Part shown: piece by piece, positions 6,153 through 6,302 of the stretch
How positions within the stretch are numbered: the first letter of the stretch is position 1
How the letters are laid out: each line of letters begins with the position of its first letter
Assembly: GCA_021772595.1 (NCBI GenBank)
Contig: JAJFLS010000770.1
Coordinates: 1 to 6,302, forward strand
Source: Opitutales bacterium
Lineage (GTDB): Bacteria; Verrucomicrobiota; Verrucomicrobiia; Opitutales; Opitutaceae
Length of the DNA stretch: 6,302 nt
Reading direction: 5' to 3'
Notes under the pieces: model-generated
The model's database searches: none
Told to the model about the DNA's origin: nothing
The model's input: only the letters and a program-made list of their open reading frames with translations
Translations under genes and position numbers: made by a program

Positions 6153-6302
6153 ATGAAAGCCCCTAAACTAATGTCCGTTTTATCATTGTTTGCGGCTTGC
6201 GCGATTCTGATGGGGCAGGTTGAGAATAAGGGAAGTAGACCCAACATGATCGTCATCAACGTGGATGAGCTGCGTTGGGACGGGTTAAGCGTTACCGGGC
6301 AT
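6153..6302 (+). CDS. Sulfatase, N-terminal fragment cut by the window end
   Basis: The first 50 codons of a second type I sulfatase, open to the last base. A short basic N-terminus and hydrophobic segment (about 7-21, VLSLFAACAILMG) form a probable Sec signal. A Cys in FAAC makes a marginal lipobox, but the hydrophobic run continues past it, so lipidation is doubtful. Then comes the family's first beta strand and metal-binding turn, RPNMIVINVDELRWDGLSVT, equivalent to PNVILLMGDDHG in the neighbouring sulfatase. The usual Asp-Asp pair is Asp-Glu here (D38-E39), a substitution seen in some sulfatase groups. The formylglycine Cys would lie beyond the window. The gene is divergent from the minus-strand sulfatase; its short matched N-terminus differs clearly from that gene, so it is not a recent duplicate. 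Confidence 0.85.
   Translation, partial: MKAPKLMSVLSLFAACAILMGQVENKGSRPNMIVINVDELRWDGLSVTGH

Overview
The window reads as Gram-negative chromosomal DNA of moderate GC content (not counted) with two gene blocks facing each other across a repeat-bearing intergenic region. An outer-membrane channel of TolC type, secreted type I sulfatases and little Shine-Dalgarno signal at most starts together suggest the Planctomycetota-Verrucomicrobiota group, possibly a marine Opitutia/Puniceicoccales-like bacterium. This is inference from gene content; no marker gene is present to prove it.

Left block (+ strand, 235-3781): a TolC-family outer-membrane efflux protein, an OmpR/PhoB-type response regulator and a HAMP-containing sensor histidine kinase. 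Their reading frames overlap (TAATG, then ATGA), so they are almost certainly one translationally coupled operon. The regulator and kinase resemble the CusRS/CopRS/CzcRS group that controls envelope efflux pumps, so the simplest model is a system that senses an envelope or periplasmic signal and controls an efflux route that includes its own channel. No inner-membrane pump or periplasmic adaptor lies in the window. The window opens with 29 consecutive C residues, which looks like a contig edge or sequencing artefact.

Middle (3782-4182): a roughly 400-bp intergenic region between convergent genes. It has no recognisable gene. It holds a perfect 23-nt inverted repeat whose arms have the architecture of REP sequences (a 5' GTAG foot followed by a short palindrome) in REPIN arrangement. 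This is nested inside a second, imperfect 20-nt inverted repeat (17/20 matches). Open frames run outward from both outer arms.

Right block: a complete secreted type I formylglycine sulfatase on the minus strand (4183-5679); just upstream of it on the same strand an orphan 79-codon frame that looks like the 3' remnant of a larger gene; and, divergently on the plus strand, the first 50 codons of a second sulfatase cut by the window end, with a good promoter and ribosome binding site. This looks like the edge of a sulfated-polysaccharide or sulfate-ester utilisation locus.
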